NCBI GenBank assembly: GCA_964634555.1
Contig: CAZWJJ010000004.1
Span: forward strand, 1 to 28,045
Reading direction: 5' to 3'
Origin: JACQCV01 sp964634555
Lineage (GTDB): Bacteria > Patescibacteriota > Minisyncoccia > Phycocordibacterales > UBA12445
Length of the DNA: 28,045 bases
In this document: positions 28,000 through 28,045 of the stretch, one piece after another
How positions within the stretch are numbered: position 1 is the stretch's first letter
Layout: each line of letters starts with the position of its first letter
Notes under the pieces: generated by a model
Seen by the model: the letters and a program-made list of their open reading frames with translations, nothing else
What the model was told of the DNA's origin: nothing
Databases searched by the model: none
Translations under genes and position numbers: made by a program

Positions 28000-28045
28000 A
28001 TGGAATCTATAAATAATAATATAGAGGAGAAAGATTTAAGTCCGT
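28000..28045 (+). CDS. Start of an unknown gene (3' end outside window)
   Basis: ATG at 28000 opens a frame reading MESINNNIEEKDLSP up to the window edge. An extended -10 lies upstream and no ribosome site is seen. Too short for any assignment. Confidence 0.5.
   Translation, partial: MESINNNIEEKDLSP

Noticed and set aside
1..28045. Alternative genetic code with TGA as Gly (Gracilibacteria/SR1 type)
   Set aside because: TGA acts as a normal stop, for example at mltG (overlapping manC) and at 20487-20489.
1..28045. CRISPR array, rRNA, transposase or integrase
   Set aside because: No regularly spaced repeat array, rRNA core sequence or recombinase motif was found on either strand.

Overview
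The window looks like a piece of a small-genome, AT-leaning bacterial chromosome. The best fit is a member of the Candidate Phyla Radiation (Patescibacteria). This rests on gene content and style: an HMA/SafE-type membrane protein beside a tiny cupredoxin, a DUF4382 protein, a COG4315-type secreted protein, an orphan MazF/PemK-like gene, compact convergent genes separated by bidirectional terminators, and many genes without Shine-Dalgarno sites. No rRNA or marker protein fixes the lineage. The code is standard, with TGA used as stop. A 10-N scaffold gap lies at 4855-4864.

Layout. 1-2508 (+): a metal-efflux block with the end of a P1B-type ATPase, an HMA-SafE membrane protein and a cupredoxin. 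2544-6377: two secreted proteins on the minus strand flank an RlmN/Cfr-like radical SAM gene and an MFS transporter broken at the gap. 6540-12334 (-): the most unusual block, with a Ycf46-like AAA+ ATPase, a 219-aa partner, a divergent adenylosuccinate-synthetase-like enzyme, a vWA/MIDAS protein and a 92-aa protein, bracketed by strong sigma70-type promoters and terminators. 12478-16039 (-): mltG-manC and a phosphomannomutase, for cell-wall and sugar-nucleotide work. 16271-18205 (+): ftsH. 18251-19563 (-): two unknown genes. 19636-20018: a repeat cluster that ends in tRNA-Ile with anticodon UAU. 20100-20489 (+): MazF-like. 20623-25253 (-): a small protein, recG, then a GGDEF-domain gene with rsmE. 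25379-25879 (+): a RING-like zinc-finger protein. 26140-27855 (-): a tandem-repeat protein and a two-gene unit under a Bacillus-type LexA (SOS) box. A new gene starts at 28000.

Two expression styles are visible. Several core genes (MFS, manB, mltG, recG, the GGDEF gene, 26140-26847) have a -10 box ending only 6-7 bases before the ATG, so their mRNAs are probably leaderless. The accessory genes (AAA/vWA/PurA-like block, radical SAM, 18251, 18964, 20623, 27172) have strong GGAG-type ribosome sites, and some have classic -35/-10 promoters. The best candidate for an undescribed system is the AAA+ / vWA / PurA-like block. A chaperone-like ATPase plus a MIDAS adaptor could gate an enzyme that keeps the PurA catalytic Asp and His but has lost the guanine-specificity lysine and the arginine-rich aspartate loop.
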